A stretch of 64,000 nucleotides of DNA from a bacterium (GCA_024226515.1 JAAELQ010000230.1:1-64000), one strand, 5' to 3'. Shown: positions 52,672 through 63,478, counted from the stretch's first letter. Notes: generated from the sequence alone by a model not told the origin. Program-made: numbers and translations.

Positions 52672-55600
52672 TGCGGCGCGCAGCGTGGACCCTGGTCGCG
52701 GTGCTGTGGGCCGCGGCTCCCGCCGTCGCCGACTTCGACGTGGCCGGCAAGTTCGAGTACGAAGACCGGGAGTTCGACATCACCGGCTTCACCGGCGTGG
52801 TGACGAACCTGCCGATCCGCTTCTGCGACGTGGAGGTGGTGGACGTCTCGGGTGGTGGCAACACGGTGCTGGCCCAGACCGCGACGGACGGCTCCGGGGC
52901 TTTCTCCGTGACCGGCGTGGTCGCGGCAGCGCCCCTCGACGTCGAGGTTCGCTGCATCGCCAGCTCGAACCAGACCCCCGATCTCGACATCGCTGTGCTC
53001 GACAATCCGCTCGACCCGGACAACGGGGCCCTGTGGACGATCGCCGTGACGTACATCGCGCACGACCCCGTGACCGACATCGACTTCTCCGGTGCGCCGG
53101 CCGTGGCGCCGATTCACTCGACGACCAGCAACCCGAACCCCGGAGACGGCGCCGGCGGCGCCTTCAACATCTTCGACCGCATGCTCGACGGCGTCGACTT
53201 CGTCAAGGGCGTCAACGGCGGTACGGGGCCGGCGTTGATCAGCGGCTACTGGGAGCCGGGCGAGGACACCGGGGGGTCGTACTTCGAGCCGGACACGGAT
53301 CGCCTGTTCATTCAAGGTGACGACGCGACGCGGGACGAGTACGACGACGCGGTCGTGTGCCACGAGGTCGGTCACGGCGTGGAGGACTCACTCTGGCAGA
53401 ATCGCAGCCCCGGCGGCGAGCACTTCTTCTCGGGTCACTACGATCCTCGTCTCGCCCTCAGCGAGGGCTTCGCCAACTACTTCTCGTCCGCGGTCCGGGA
53501 CGAGGGCTTCTACATCGACACGGTCGCCGGCGGCTTCTTCGGTGACCGCAGCCTCGAGACGGGAGGACGCTTCACCTACAACGCGTTCGGCAGCGACAAC
53601 GAGATCTCGGTGGAGATGCTGCTGTGGGACATCGCCGACTCGAACGACGACGACGACGACTGCCTGAGCATGGGACACGACGAGATCTTCGACGTGTTCG
53701 TGAACTACATGAACGACTCCTCGCTGGCCAAGACGATCGAGGACTTCGACGACGGCTGGGACACCCAGAACCACCCGATGGCCACCGAGCTGAAGCAATT
53801 GATGAACTCGCGGCTGATGGAGTTCGTCGACAACCCGCAGACGAAGACGTTCGTCAACGACTTCGTCGACATCGCCATCCCGGACAACGACGCCGGGGGC
53901 ATCACGCGGTCGATCGTCGTCTCGGACGACTTCACGCTCAGCTCGATCCCGGACGATTCGTTGAAGCAGCAGTCGTTCAGCGTGGCGGCCTACGTCGAGC
54001 TGGATCACGACCAGGCACACTCGAATCTGCAGATCAAACTGAAGCACCCCGACGGCACGGAGGTGACGCTGTTCGACCAGGGGAGCGGCGGCGACTCCAA
54101 CAGCAATGGCGGGAACTTCACGCGGGACGGAGTCTATGCCTGGTTCGGCTGGACGACCAGTCCGCTGGAGTTGACTGCCCAGGCCTGGCTGCACCCGATT
54201 CCCGACGACGCGATGACGGGTTTTGACGGCAAGAACCTCAACGGGACATGGCAGTTGACCGTCTCGGACCTGGTTGCGGGAGACACGGGCACATTTCGCG
54301 CGTGGCGGCTGATGGTGGTGTCCGCCGACTGGTACGACGCGCCCGACAGTTACGGCACCGACGTGTGGCACCGCAACACGTCCTACGAGTGGCTCGGGGC
54401 CGAGGTGTCCCACGAGGGCGGCGCCAACGACACGCACGACACGGATCCGCAGGACAACCAGGATCCTGACGACACCGACGGCAAGGACGACGGCATCACG
54501 TTCACCGCCGACGTCATCGCGGGCGAGCCGGTCAACGTGGACGTCGAGGTGACGACGGTCGGCGTCAAGGCGGCGCGCTTTCTGGACGAGGACGAGCTCG
54601 GCCGTCGCGACCTGGTCATTCGCGGCTGGATCGACTTCGACCAGGACGGCACGTTCCAGGATCCGGACGAGCGTGCGATCGACTCGACCACCTCGCCCGC
54701 GGACTGGAACGTCTGCGAGGACTCGCGCACGCTCTCGTTGACCGGACTCGCGCCCGAGGACGCCATCGGCGGCAAGACCTGGGCGCGCTTCCGCCTGACC
54801 TACGAAGACGCGCCGGGCCCGACCGGCATCGCGGACTTCGGCGAGGTCGAGGACTACGAGATCACGTACGGCAACGTGAAGATCAGCTTTTACGGCACCG
54901 CCGAGGGCGGCACCGTCCAGGTCGAGATCAACGGTGTGCTGCTCTCCATCAACACCCTGCCCGGACAGTCGGCGGAGACCGTCGCGACCAACCTCGCGAA
55001 CGCGATCAACAACAACACGACCCTGCAGGGGCACGGGGTGACCGCCACGACCAACGGCGGGATGGTGCTGGTCAACGGCACGGTCTCCGACGTCGTGGTC
55101 GACGACGAGGGACTGACGCACGACCAGGGCTGCAAGGCGGACGACGGGGCGAGCGGCGGCAGCCTGACGTTGGCGTCGTCGGTGGAGCGACTGATCGACC
55201 GCTACGAGCTCGAGTCCGGCCGCGAGGAGCTCGCCCAGGCCGTCGCACGCAACGTCGAGCGCTACCGCGTGAAGTCGAAGACGCAACAGCGCGAGCTGGC
55301 CGGCAAGGGGCGGGGCCGCCGCGCGAACCGCGTACAGGGCCCGACGACCAACCTGCAGGCGACGATCGGCGGCGGTAGCCTCAACGTCACGGGCACCGGC
55401 GGCGCGGACCGGATCGAGCTGCGCCTGGTAAACGGCGACCCGACTCGGCTCGAGGTCGAGGACCTGACGACCGGCTTCGTCTTCCCGACCTTCGACGTTT
55501 CGGACATCACGAACCAGATCGTCGTGGCGACGCTCGCCGGAGATGACCTGATCTTCTTCAACGATGCCTTCGGCGATGCGGCGGAGGTGCCTCCGAACGG

Positions 55601-58600
55601 ATTCAACATCGACAGCGGCGACGGCGAGAACACCGTCGTTGCTGGCAGTAACGGACTGCCTCTCGCCACGGTGATGAACATCTTCGTCACGCTGCAGAAC
55701 GCGACGTCGCTGTTGACGACGGCGGACCTGCTGATCGCTCAGGCCGGTGCGGTCGACCCGCTCGGCGACAGCGGCAACAACGCGATCACCGAGTCGTTCA
55801 AGCTGGCGGACAGCGCACAGGCGGACGTGGTGTTGCCCACCACGGCTTACCTGGAGGACGTCCACGGAGAGCTGATCGAGCCGTCGGCGAACCTGGTGCT
55901 CGCCGCGGCCGATCCGGCCGCGGGCGGCGATGTCTACGACGCGCTGCAGCTCGTGGAGGATGCGTACAACGGCCTCGTGATCGATGCGTACTGCGCGGCG
56001 GGGTCGATCTGCGGTCCGGACACGTTGCCCCACCAGTTCGACACGAACAACCAGGCGCTGAAGCTGGCGGCCGAGGCGTTCGAGGACGACGCCAGGGACT
56101 TCGAGCTTCTCGCGCAGGAGTTCGACACCGGCGGCACGCGCTGCATCGCGCACCATGAGGCCGTGCGCGACAGGTTCCGCAACCGACTCGAGATCCTGCG
56201 CTCCCGGCTGGAGCCGATCATCGAGGTCTGCTGGGAGGACGACGAGGACCCCGCGGACATCCCGAAGGACGCCAACCCGCCGATCGACACCACGCTGCCC
56301 TCGTGGTGTCCCGACGGCGGCAGGTGGGATGCACCGTTCGCGGTCGACGAAGGGACACGCGTCGACGTCGTCGATCTGCGGGCGAACGTCGACTCGTTCC
56401 CGGTCCAGGCGTTGTCGCTCCAGGAATGCGAGACGCACATCCAGGCGTTGATCGACTGCATGGAGACGGAGATCCTGCGCTTCGAGGCCCTCGGGCTCCA
56501 GTGCGAGGGCGAGGCAAACGGTCTTCTCGACGACGCGGACGATCTCGAGACGGTGGCGGGAACGCTGAGCGCCGCCGGCACCCAGCTCGACGGCCTCGGT
56601 GACGCCCTGCTGACCGATGCGGACAATTTCTACGACCAGGACGCGGAACCGTACGCGACGGCGCTCGACGGTGCGTGGGCCGCCGCCGAGAGCGACATGT
56701 CAAGCCGGGGCCTGAACATGAGCAACCGCGGCGAGTCCGAGATCGATTCGCCGGGGCAGACGCTGGACACCGACGCGACGAACACGTTCGGCCCGCTGAC
56801 GACGTCGATGGGCAACACCGAGACGACGCTGGCCGGCGACGTGACGACCCTGGTCGCCAACACGGCCGACCTGCTCGAGCCGCCCGCGTTCCAGCTGCGC
56901 GGCGAGGTGGGGGCGGGCTGCCAGTTCACGACGAAGAACGTCATCGCGGGGAGCTCCCTCTTCATTCTCGGCAGCATGGGCGACGATCTGATCTTCGGTA
57001 CCCCCGGCGTGAACGTGATCATCGGGCGCGGCGGCAACGACCGCATCTTCGGTGAGGCCGGGCTCGACGTCATCCTCGGCGGCTCGGGCGTCAACGAGAT
57101 TCACGGCGAGAACGGCATCGACATCCTCATCGGTGGCAACGAAAAGGACTGCATGTTCGGCGACAAGAAGATCGACGTCATGTTCGGTCGCGGCGGTGCG
57201 GACGAGATGGAGGGCGGCGACAACACGGACGTGATGCTCGGCGGTGCCGGCGACGACCTGATGCGCGGCAGCCCCGGTCTCGACGTGATGCTCGGCGGCG
57301 CCGACGACGACTCGATCTACGGCGAGGGTTGCATCGACGTGTTGCTCGGCGGTGACGGGGCGGACACGATGCACGGCGGGCCGGGGCAGACGCTGTCTGT
57401 CGGAACCGTATCGATCGACCTCGGCGACGTCATGTTCGGTCAGCCCGGCGGCGATCGTATGGTCGGCGACCGGGACGCCGGCCTCGGCGACGGCATCGAC
57501 ATGATGTTCGGCGGCGCGGGCGACGACACGATGTCGGGCTCCAACGGCGGCCTGTTGAAGGTGGGCCAGAATTTCGAGTTCAAGCTCGGCAACGTCATGT
57601 TCGGCGGCGGCGACAACGACTCGATGACCAGCCGTGACGGCGTCGACGTGATGTTCGGCGGCCCGGGCAACGACACGATGTCGGCCGGTGACGGCGAGGT
57701 GCTCTCGCTGAGCAACGGCAACTTCACGCTGGATCTCGGCGACCTGATGTTCGGCCAGGGCGAAGACGATGTGATGTTCGGCGACGACGTCGGCGGCACG
57801 GGCCTCGACGTGATGTTCGGCGGCCCGGGCAACGACTCGATGACCGGCTCGCACGGCGGGCGGCTACACACGAACAGCTTCGACTTCGACTTCGGCAATC
57901 TGATGTTCGGCCAGGCCGGCAACGACACGATGAGCAGCCGCGACGGGATCGACCTGATGTTCGGCGGAATCGGCGACGACTCGATGGCCGCGGGCGACGG
58001 GTTCGAGATCGTGCTCAGTAGCGGCAACTTCAGGCTCGACTTCGGCGACCTGATGTTCGGTTCCGGCGGTAACGACACGATGCACGGCGACGCGCTGTCC
58101 GACCCGGACACCGCCGCGACGGCGCTCGACGGCATCGACCTGCTGTTCGCCGGAGACGGCTGGGACGAGGTCTACGGCGGCGGCGGCGGGACGATCGACG
58201 CCAACGGGTTCGACATGATCTTCGGCAACCTGTTCTTCGGCTCCGAGGGTGACGACAAGATGTACGGTCGCTACGCCTCGCCGACGAACGACGAGCAGGA
58301 GGGCATGGACCTGATGTTCGGCGGCATCGGCAACGACTCGCTGGTCGGCAGCGGCTTCACCGACATCGAGATCGGCAACCCGGTCGTGCTCAAGGTCGAG
58401 TTCGGCGACCTGATCTTCGGTTCCGCGGGCGACGACACGCTCGAGGGCAGCGACGGTTTCGATCTGATGCTCGGCGGCACGGGCAACGACTCGATGGTGG
58501 GCGGCGACGGCAATGATTCGATCGCCGGCGACGGGATCGACCTGATGTTCGGCGCCTCCGGGATCGACGTGATGAGCGGCGGCCACGGCGGCCAGATCTG

Positions 58601-61175
58601 GGTCAAGATCAACGGGGTGCTCAGCCCGATACCGTTCGGCAACCTGATGTTCGGCGGCGGCGACCGCGACATCATGGACAGCAAGGGCCGGATCCTCGAC
58701 ATCGACGTGCTGTTCGGCAACGACTGTCACGACGACGTGTCCGCGGGCCCCGGGCTCGTGGATCTGGTCTTCGGCAATCTCGGGGACGACAGCCTCCTGG
58801 GCGAGAACGGCATCGACCTCATCATCGGCAACCGCGGAAACGACACGATCAACGGCGGAGAGGGGATTCTCGACCTGATGTTCGCCAATGCCGGCGACGA
58901 CGAGATGGCGGGCGACAGCACGAGCTCGACCGATTTTCCGTTGCTCAGCATCAATCTGTTCTTCGGCAACGACCACGACGACCACATCACCGGGAGCGAC
59001 GCGCTGATCGACGTCGCCTTCGGCAACACGGGCGACGATACGATCGACGCCGAGGGGGGAGCGCTGAACGTCGTCTTCGGCAACTCGGGGAGCGACGATC
59101 TCTCCACCGACTCGGGCGTCCTCAGCATCGGCGTGGTCTTCGGCAACTCGGAGCCCGACGTCATCGACGGGGGCGGCGGCGGCATCGAGGTGCTCTTCGG
59201 AAACGACGGCGAGGACGAGATCGACGCCGGCGGCGGACTGATCGACGTCGTCTTCGGCAACTCCCAGCGCGACGAGATCCGTGGCGGCGGCGGCGGGCTC
59301 GACCTGCTGTTCGGCAACGACAGCGCGGACCGCATCGAGGGCGAGGGTGGCCTCGTCGACCTGATCTTCGGCAACGACGGAGCCGACAAGCTCGCCGGAG
59401 GGTCCGGCTTCGACCTGATCTTCGGCAACCAGAAGGACGACGCGATCGACGGCGGGAGCGACCCCGATCTGCTGTTCGGCAACGGCGGCGCGGACTGGAT
59501 CGAGGCGGGCTCTGGGCTCGATCTCTCCTTCGGCAACACGGGCAACGACTCGCTGTTCGGTCAGAGCGGGCTCGACCTGGTCTTCGGCAACGACAACGAC
59601 GACCACGTCCGCGGCGGCTCATCCTCCGGCGTGCTCGATCTGCTCTTCGGCAATCTGGGCAACGACACGCTCTTCGGCGAGGCCGATCGCGACTGGATGT
59701 TCGGCAACCGCGACAACGACCTCATGGTCGGTAATCAGGACGCCTCCACGGCGGACAACGTCAAGGACTGGATGTTCGGCAACCGGGGCAACGACACGAT
59801 GTACAAGTGCCCCTCGCCGAAGGACCGCACGTGGGGCGGCGGCGGATCGGACACGAAGGACTCGGGCTGCACGACGATCACGGTGTCCGCCCCGGCCTGC
59901 GGCAGCCTCCGCGGCCGCAAGACCGACAACTTCGGTCAAGCGATGGAGGGCGTGACGATCTACCTCGACGGCAGCGGGCCGACGAACGACCAGCTCGACC
60001 CGCTCGAGCCGTTCACCAAGACCGACGCCAGCGGCTACTACACGTTCGCGGGCCTGCCGCCCGCGACCTACGAGGTGCGCGAGTTCGAGCCGCCGGGCTA
60101 CAGCCAGCTCGCCCCGCTCCAACACACGCGGACGATCACCGCCGGCGAGGGGTTCACCGGCCTGAACTTCAGCAACGAGGACGACTGCGGCCCGACGCCG
60201 GACGGCCTGGCCTGCGAGGCCTGCGACTGCGACGGCACCGTGTCGCCGGTGTTCAAGGACGTCTGCGACACCGACGGCTCCGAGTGCACCTCGAACAACG
60301 ACTGTCCGTGCGACGGCGTCTGCCAGTTGCGCGTCGTGGACTGTCTGTGTCTGACGACCGAGCCGGAGCTGACCAGCAGCGACGATTGCTGGACCTGTTC
60401 GAGCGACCTGACGTTCCAGATCGTCGATGGCGACGGAGCGCTCGGGCTGGCCATCGCACAGGTGCTGCAGCCGCCGGGGCAGACCGATGTCGAGGACATG
60501 CTGGCGATCGTTCCCGTCGGCGGCGATGTTTACGAGGTCGTGCTCCCGGCCACCTGTCAGACGACCCCGCAGGACAACAACGGTGTACTCGACGTCCGGC
60601 CCGGCAACCTCGTGCGCGTCGTCTACTTCGACCCGCCTCACGCCCCGCAGGAGATCCTGCTCTCCGAGTGTCCGCCGCTCGAAGCCAAGACGGTCTTCGT
60701 CACGAGCACGACGTACAACGCCGACCTCGACGGGGTCGCCGGAGCGGACGCGATCTGCGTCGAGCGCGCCGCGGCCGGGGGCCTCTCGGGGACGTACAAG
60801 GCCTGGATCTCCGACCAGACGAACGGGCCGGCCGCCACCTTCACGCAGTCGTCCATGCCCTACGCCCGCGTCGACGGCGCGCTCGTCGCCGCGGACTGGA
60901 GCGACCTGACCGACGGCACGCTGGCCGCGCCGATCGTCGTCGACGAGTTCGGCGCGACGCAACCGTCGGGCATCGTGTGGAGCGGGACGCTTCCGGACGG
61001 AACGGCCCTGGGCAACCCGCTGTGCGCGACGGCGGCGGGGCCGTGGAACCGTAGCATGACGCAGAAGGGTTCGCTGGGGCACACCGGCGACGCCGGCGCG
61101 GTAGACGGGGCATGGTCCGATTCCGGGACATCCGGCTGCGGCGGCCCGGCACGGTTGTACTGCGTCGAGCAGTGA
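52671..61175 (+). CDS. Giant Sec-targeted protein: metalloprotease, P-domain, GEVED, RTX-like array, DUF1554
   Basis: A 2834-residue predicted surface protein. Signal peptide WTLVAVLWAAAPAVA; an N-terminal beta domain; then a gluzincin-like zinc site HEVGH (231-235) with a downstream Glu in LSEGFANYF (265). A proprotein-convertase P-domain (about 413-550, ending TFRAWRLMVVSADW) and a GEVED domain (about 555-745, ADFGEVEDYEITYG) follow. Residues about 850-1420 are a beta plus helical stalk. About 1434-2376 is a long RTX-like nonapeptide array (GGAGDDTM, FGGPGNDSM, FGNDGADKL), then an SdrD B-like domain (2410-2505), cysteine-rich stretches (2510-2590) and a C-terminal DUF1554-like domain (2674-2834) ending ARLYCVEQ. 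RTX proteins normally lack a Sec signal, so the design is unusual. ATG 52671 overlaps the previous stop. Confidence 0.85.
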   Translation: MRRAAWTLVAVLWAAAPAVADFDVAGKFEYEDREFDITGFTGVVTNLPIRFCDVEVVDVSGGGNTVLAQTATDGSGAFSVTGVVAAAPLDVEVRCIASSNQTPDLDIAVLDNPLDPDNGALWTIAVTYIAHDPVTDIDFSGAPAVAPIHSTTSNPNPGDGAGGAFNIFDRMLDGVDFVKGVNGGTGPALISGYWEPGEDTGGSYFEPDTDRLFIQGDDATRDEYDDAVVCHEVGHGVEDSLWQNRSPGGEHFFSGHYDPRLALSEGFANYFSSAVRDEGFYIDTVAGGFFGDRSLETGGRFTYNAFGSDNEISVEMLLWDIADSNDDDDDCLSMGHDEIFDVFVNYMNDSSLAKTIEDFDDGWDTQNHPMATELKQLMNSRLMEFVDNPQTKTFVNDFVDIAIPDNDAGGITRSIVVSDDFTLSSIPDDSLKQQSFSVAAYVELDHDQAHSNLQIKLKHPDGTEVTLFDQGSGGDSNSNGGNFTRDGVYAWFGWTTSPLELTAQAWLHPIPDDAMTGFDGKNLNGTWQLTVSDLVAGDTGTFRAWRLMVVSADWYDAPDSYGTDVWHRNTSYEWLGAEVSHEGGANDTHDTDPQDNQDPDDTDGKDDGITFTADVIAGEPVNVDVEVTTVGVKAARFLDEDELGRRDLVIRGWIDFDQDGTFQDPDERAIDSTTSPADWNVCEDSRTLSLTGLAPEDAIGGKTWARFRLTYEDAPGPTGIADFGEVEDYEITYGNVKISFYGTAEGGTVQVEINGVLLSINTLPGQSAETVATNLANAINNNTTLQGHGVTATTNGGMVLVNGTVSDVVVDDEGLTHDQGCKADDGASGGSLTLASSVERLIDRYELESGREELAQAVARNVERYRVKSKTQQRELAGKGRGRRANRVQGPTTNLQATIGGGSLNVTGTGGADRIELRLVNGDPTRLEVEDLTTGFVFPTFDVSDITNQIVVATLAGDDLIFFNDAFGDAAEVPPNGFNIDSGDGENTVVAGSNGLPLATVMNIFVTLQNATSLLTTADLLIAQAGAVDPLGDSGNNAITESFKLADSAQADVVLPTTAYLEDVHGELIEPSANLVLAAADPAAGGDVYDALQLVEDAYNGLVIDAYCAAGSICGPDTLPHQFDTNNQALKLAAEAFEDDARDFELLAQEFDTGGTRCIAHHEAVRDRFRNRLEILRSRLEPIIEVCWEDDEDPADIPKDANPPIDTTLPSWCPDGGRWDAPFAVDEGTRVDVVDLRANVDSFPVQALSLQECETHIQALIDCMETEILRFEALGLQCEGEANGLLDDADDLETVAGTLSAAGTQLDGLGDALLTDADNFYDQDAEPYATALDGAWAAAESDMSSRGLNMSNRGESEIDSPGQTLDTDATNTFGPLTTSMGNTETTLAGDVTTLVANTADLLEPPAFQLRGEVGAGCQFTTKNVIAGSSLFILGSMGDDLIFGTPGVNVIIGRGGNDRIFGEAGLDVILGGSGVNEIHGENGIDILIGGNEKDCMFGDKKIDVMFGRGGADEMEGGDNTDVMLGGAGDDLMRGSPGLDVMLGGADDDSIYGEGCIDVLLGGDGADTMHGGPGQTLSVGTVSIDLGDVMFGQPGGDRMVGDRDAGLGDGIDMMFGGAGDDTMSGSNGGLLKVGQNFEFKLGNVMFGGGDNDSMTSRDGVDVMFGGPGNDTMSAGDGEVLSLSNGNFTLDLGDLMFGQGEDDVMFGDDVGGTGLDVMFGGPGNDSMTGSHGGRLHTNSFDFDFGNLMFGQAGNDTMSSRDGIDLMFGGIGDDSMAAGDGFEIVLSSGNFRLDFGDLMFGSGGNDTMHGDALSDPDTAATALDGIDLLFAGDGWDEVYGGGGGTIDANGFDMIFGNLFFGSEGDDKMYGRYASPTNDEQEGMDLMFGGIGNDSLVGSGFTDIEIGNPVVLKVEFGDLIFGSAGDDTLEGSDGFDLMLGGTGNDSMVGGDGNDSIAGDGIDLMFGASGIDVMSGGHGGQIWVKINGVLSPIPFGNLMFGGGDRDIMDSKGRILDIDVLFGNDCHDDVSAGPGLVDLVFGNLGDDSLLGENGIDLIIGNRGNDTINGGEGILDLMFANAGDDEMAGDSTSSTDFPLLSINLFFGNDHDDHITGSDALIDVAFGNTGDDTIDAEGGALNVVFGNSGSDDLSTDSGVLSIGVVFGNSEPDVIDGGGGGIEVLFGNDGEDEIDAGGGLIDVVFGNSQRDEIRGGGGGLDLLFGNDSADRIEGEGGLVDLIFGNDGADKLAGGSGFDLIFGNQKDDAIDGGSDPDLLFGNGGADWIEAGSGLDLSFGNTGNDSLFGQSGLDLVFGNDNDDHVRGGSSSGVLDLLFGNLGNDTLFGEADRDWMFGNRDNDLMVGNQDASTADNVKDWMFGNRGNDTMYKCPSPKDRTWGGGGSDTKDSGCTTITVSAPACGSLRGRKTDNFGQAMEGVTIYLDGSGPTNDQLDPLEPFTKTDASGYYTFAGLPPATYEVREFEPPGYSQLAPLQHTRTITAGEGFTGLNFSNEDDCGPTPDGLACEACDCDGTVSPVFKDVCDTDGSECTSNNDCPCDGVCQLRVVDCLCLTTEPELTSSDDCWTCSSDLTFQIVDGDGALGLAIAQVLQPPGQTDVEDMLAIVPVGGDVYEVVLPATCQTTPQDNNGVLDVRPGNLVRVVYFDPPHAPQEILLSECPPLEAKTVFVTSTTYNADLDGVAGADAICVERAAAGGLSGTYKAWISDQTNGPAATFTQSSMPYARVDGALVAADWSDLTDGTLAAPIVVDEFGATQPSGIVWSGTLPDGTALGNPLCATAAGPWNRSMTQKGSLGHTGDAGAVDGAWSDSGTSGCGGPARLYCVEQ

Positions 61176-63478
61176 GCGAGGCCTCGGTACGGAGGATCTG
61201 CGCGGGGATCTTCTTCGCGTCCGGATTCGCGGCGCTCGTGTACCAGGTGATCTGGCAGCGCATGCTGGCGATCTTCTCCGGCGTACACATCCAGTCCGTG
61301 GCCGTGATCGTCACCGCGTTCATGGCCGGGCTCGGGGTGGGCAGCCTGATCGGCGGCCGGATCGGCGAGAGGCTGTCGCGTAGGACGGCACTCGTGGCCT
61401 TCGCCGCGTGCGAGCTGGCGATCGGGCTGTTCGGACTGATCAGCCCGTGGCTGTACTACGACCTGGCGACGCAGCGCCTGGGAGCGCTGGGCGGGACACC
61501 GTCGCTCGCCGCGACGCTGCACGTCGTGTTGCTGTTGCCGCCGACGCTGATCATGGGCGCCTCGCTGCCGTTGCTCGTGCGCGCGCTCGTCCCCTCGACG
61601 GAGCGTGCGGCGGGCATCGTCACCCTCCTCTACGGCGTGAACACGCTCGGCGCGGGCGCGGGAGCCCTGCTGTCGGCGTGGTACCTGATCGGGGTGCTCG
61701 GGCTCGAGCGCACCGTCGTGGGTGCGGCCGGACTCAACGTAGCCGTGGCCGGGCTGGCCGGATGGCTCGCCCTGCGCGCCCCGCTTGCGGTTCGGGATGC
61801 ACCGGCGACCGAGGCGCCGCGGGCCGCACCGTCGTCCGAGAGCCCGATTGCGTTCGGCGGCTGGTGCCTCGTCTTCGCCTACAGCGGATTCGTCGCGCTG
61901 TCGCTCGAGCTGGTCTGGTTTCGCGTGCTCGACGTGGCGATCAAGTCCAGCCCGTACACGTTCGGGCACCTGTTGGGTCTGTTTCTGATTTTCGTCGGGC
62001 TCGGCAGCCTGGTCGGAGCGGCTACGATCCGACGCGTGCGCAACCCGGGCCTGACCTTCCTCTGGATTCAGTGGGCCGTCTCCGCGACGGCGGGCGTCGC
62101 ACTCCTGGTCCTGACCCTGGCGCCGCTCGAACCGCTCGGCCTGTCGACGCTGGCGCGCTACTGGAACGAGGCGCAGGGCATCGAGCTGTACGAGCTCCTC
62201 TGGGCGCTCGAGCACCTCGATCGGCCGCGCGCGCGGGAGCTGCTCGCGCGCATGGCGCAGGTCTATCTCATGCTACCCGTGGTGCTCCTCGGCGTTCCTG
62301 CGCTGCTGATGGGGTTCGGCTTCGCCTGCATCCAGCGCGCGGTGCATCGCGGCCTGGCCCGCGTTCCGTGGCGCGTCGGCGCGTTGCAGGCGTCGAACAT
62401 CGCGGGAGCCGTTCTCGGCAGCAGCCTGACCGGTCTGCTCCTCTTCGACCGCGTCGGCACCGCGACCGCGGCGGCATGGCTCGTCGGTTCAGGGATCGTG
62501 TTCGGCGGAGCCGTGCTGCTGTCACCCGCCGGCCGGCCGACGCGCGCGCTGGCGGCGGCGGCCGTCAGCGCGAGTTTGATCCTGGCCGGGGCCCTCCCGT
62601 CGGGCACCGAGCTGTGGGCGCGGCTTCACGGCACCGCGCTCGAGTCGATCGACGTGATGGAAGACGCCAGTGGAGTCGCGGCGGTGCAGAAGATGCGGCG
62701 TGTGTCCATCCTGCGCGTCAACGGCAGGGCGCACAGCCTGTTGCCCTACGGCGACGGACGGTTGCTGCTGGGGCTGGTTCCGACGCTGATCCATCCGGGT
62801 GTGGAACGGGCCGCCGTCGTCGGTCTGGGCATGGGCACCTCGGCCTGGGCCATCGCCGCGTCGCCGGCGCTTGAGACGGTCTCGATCTACGAGATCGTAC
62901 GGCCGGAGCTGGACGTGCTGGCGCAACAGGACTATCCCGCGCTCGCCCGATTCCTCGACGACCCTCGCGTCTCGATCCGTTTCTCGGACGGCCGCATCGC
63001 GCTGCGCACCGGCAGCGAGCGCTTCGACCTGATCGAGGCCGACGGTCTCGAGCCGTCGATGGCCTATAGCGGCAACCTCTACTCCCGGGAGTTCTTCGAC
63101 CTCTGTCGCAGCCGCCTCCGTACCGGCGGCATCTTCGTGACCTACGTTCCGACGGCGCGCACGTTGCGCACGCTGGCGGCGGTGTTTCCGCACGTGCTCG
63201 ATTTTCACGCCGACGACTTCGCCAGCTTCGCCCTCGGCAGCGAGGAGCCGTTCGAGTTCGACCCCGAGCAGCTCGGCCGTCGGATGCACGACGCGCGGTT
63301 TCATGCGTATCTCGACGCGTCCGGCGAGATCGAGCGCGTGACGCGGCTGGTCGACCGCTTCCTGGATCAGGTGCGCGTCGTGCGGATCGACAGCTCGAAC
63401 CGGCCCGAGGGCTCGATCAACACCGACCTCTTCCCGCGCGACGAGTTCGACAAGAGCTACTCCGGAACCTACCACTAG
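61172..63478 (+). CDS. Multi-pass membrane protein fused to a spermidine-synthase-like domain
   Basis: About 768 residues. The first about 490 residues hold 12 or more transmembrane helices of the fused MFS/spermidine-synthase family (FASGFAALVYQVIWQRMLAIF is its typical first helix). A Rossmann methyltransferase-like domain follows (about 500-730: VVGLGMGTSAWAI, ETVSIYEIVRPEL, FDLIEADGLEPSMAYSGNLY, LRTGGIFVTYVP). Polyamine synthesis is not assured; many relatives are uncharacterised. The GTG start at 61172 overlaps the stop of the giant gene as GTGA; an ATG at 61112 is in frame but would overlap coding sequence. It is probably in one transcription unit with the two genes upstream. Confidence 0.88.
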   Translation: MSEASVRRICAGIFFASGFAALVYQVIWQRMLAIFSGVHIQSVAVIVTAFMAGLGVGSLIGGRIGERLSRRTALVAFAACELAIGLFGLISPWLYYDLATQRLGALGGTPSLAATLHVVLLLPPTLIMGASLPLLVRALVPSTERAAGIVTLLYGVNTLGAGAGALLSAWYLIGVLGLERTVVGAAGLNVAVAGLAGWLALRAPLAVRDAPATEAPRAAPSSESPIAFGGWCLVFAYSGFVALSLELVWFRVLDVAIKSSPYTFGHLLGLFLIFVGLGSLVGAATIRRVRNPGLTFLWIQWAVSATAGVALLVLTLAPLEPLGLSTLARYWNEAQGIELYELLWALEHLDRPRARELLARMAQVYLMLPVVLLGVPALLMGFGFACIQRAVHRGLARVPWRVGALQASNIAGAVLGSSLTGLLLFDRVGTATAAAWLVGSGIVFGGAVLLSPAGRPTRALAAAAVSASLILAGALPSGTELWARLHGTALESIDVMEDASGVAAVQKMRRVSILRVNGRAHSLLPYGDGRLLLGLVPTLIHPGVERAAVVGLGMGTSAWAIAASPALETVSIYEIVRPELDVLAQQDYPALARFLDDPRVSIRFSDGRIALRTGSERFDLIEADGLEPSMAYSGNLYSREFFDLCRSRLRTGGIFVTYVPTARTLRTLAAVFPHVLDFHADDFASFALGSEEPFEFDPEQLGRRMHDARFHAYLDASGEIERVTRLVDRFLDQVRVVRIDSSNRPEGSINTDLFPRDEFDKSYSGTYH

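Noticed and set aside
53388..59606. Three long minus-strand frames opposite the giant protein, with repetitive Val/Ala/His/Gln-rich products
   Set aside because: The repetition mirrors the RTX-like array on the plus strand; no independent start signals or domains were seen.
56960..59810. Tandem repeats considered as CRISPR or satellite DNA
   Set aside because: They are in-frame coding repeats (G-G/N-x-G-x-D turns) with variable spacing; no conserved direct repeat with unique spacers.
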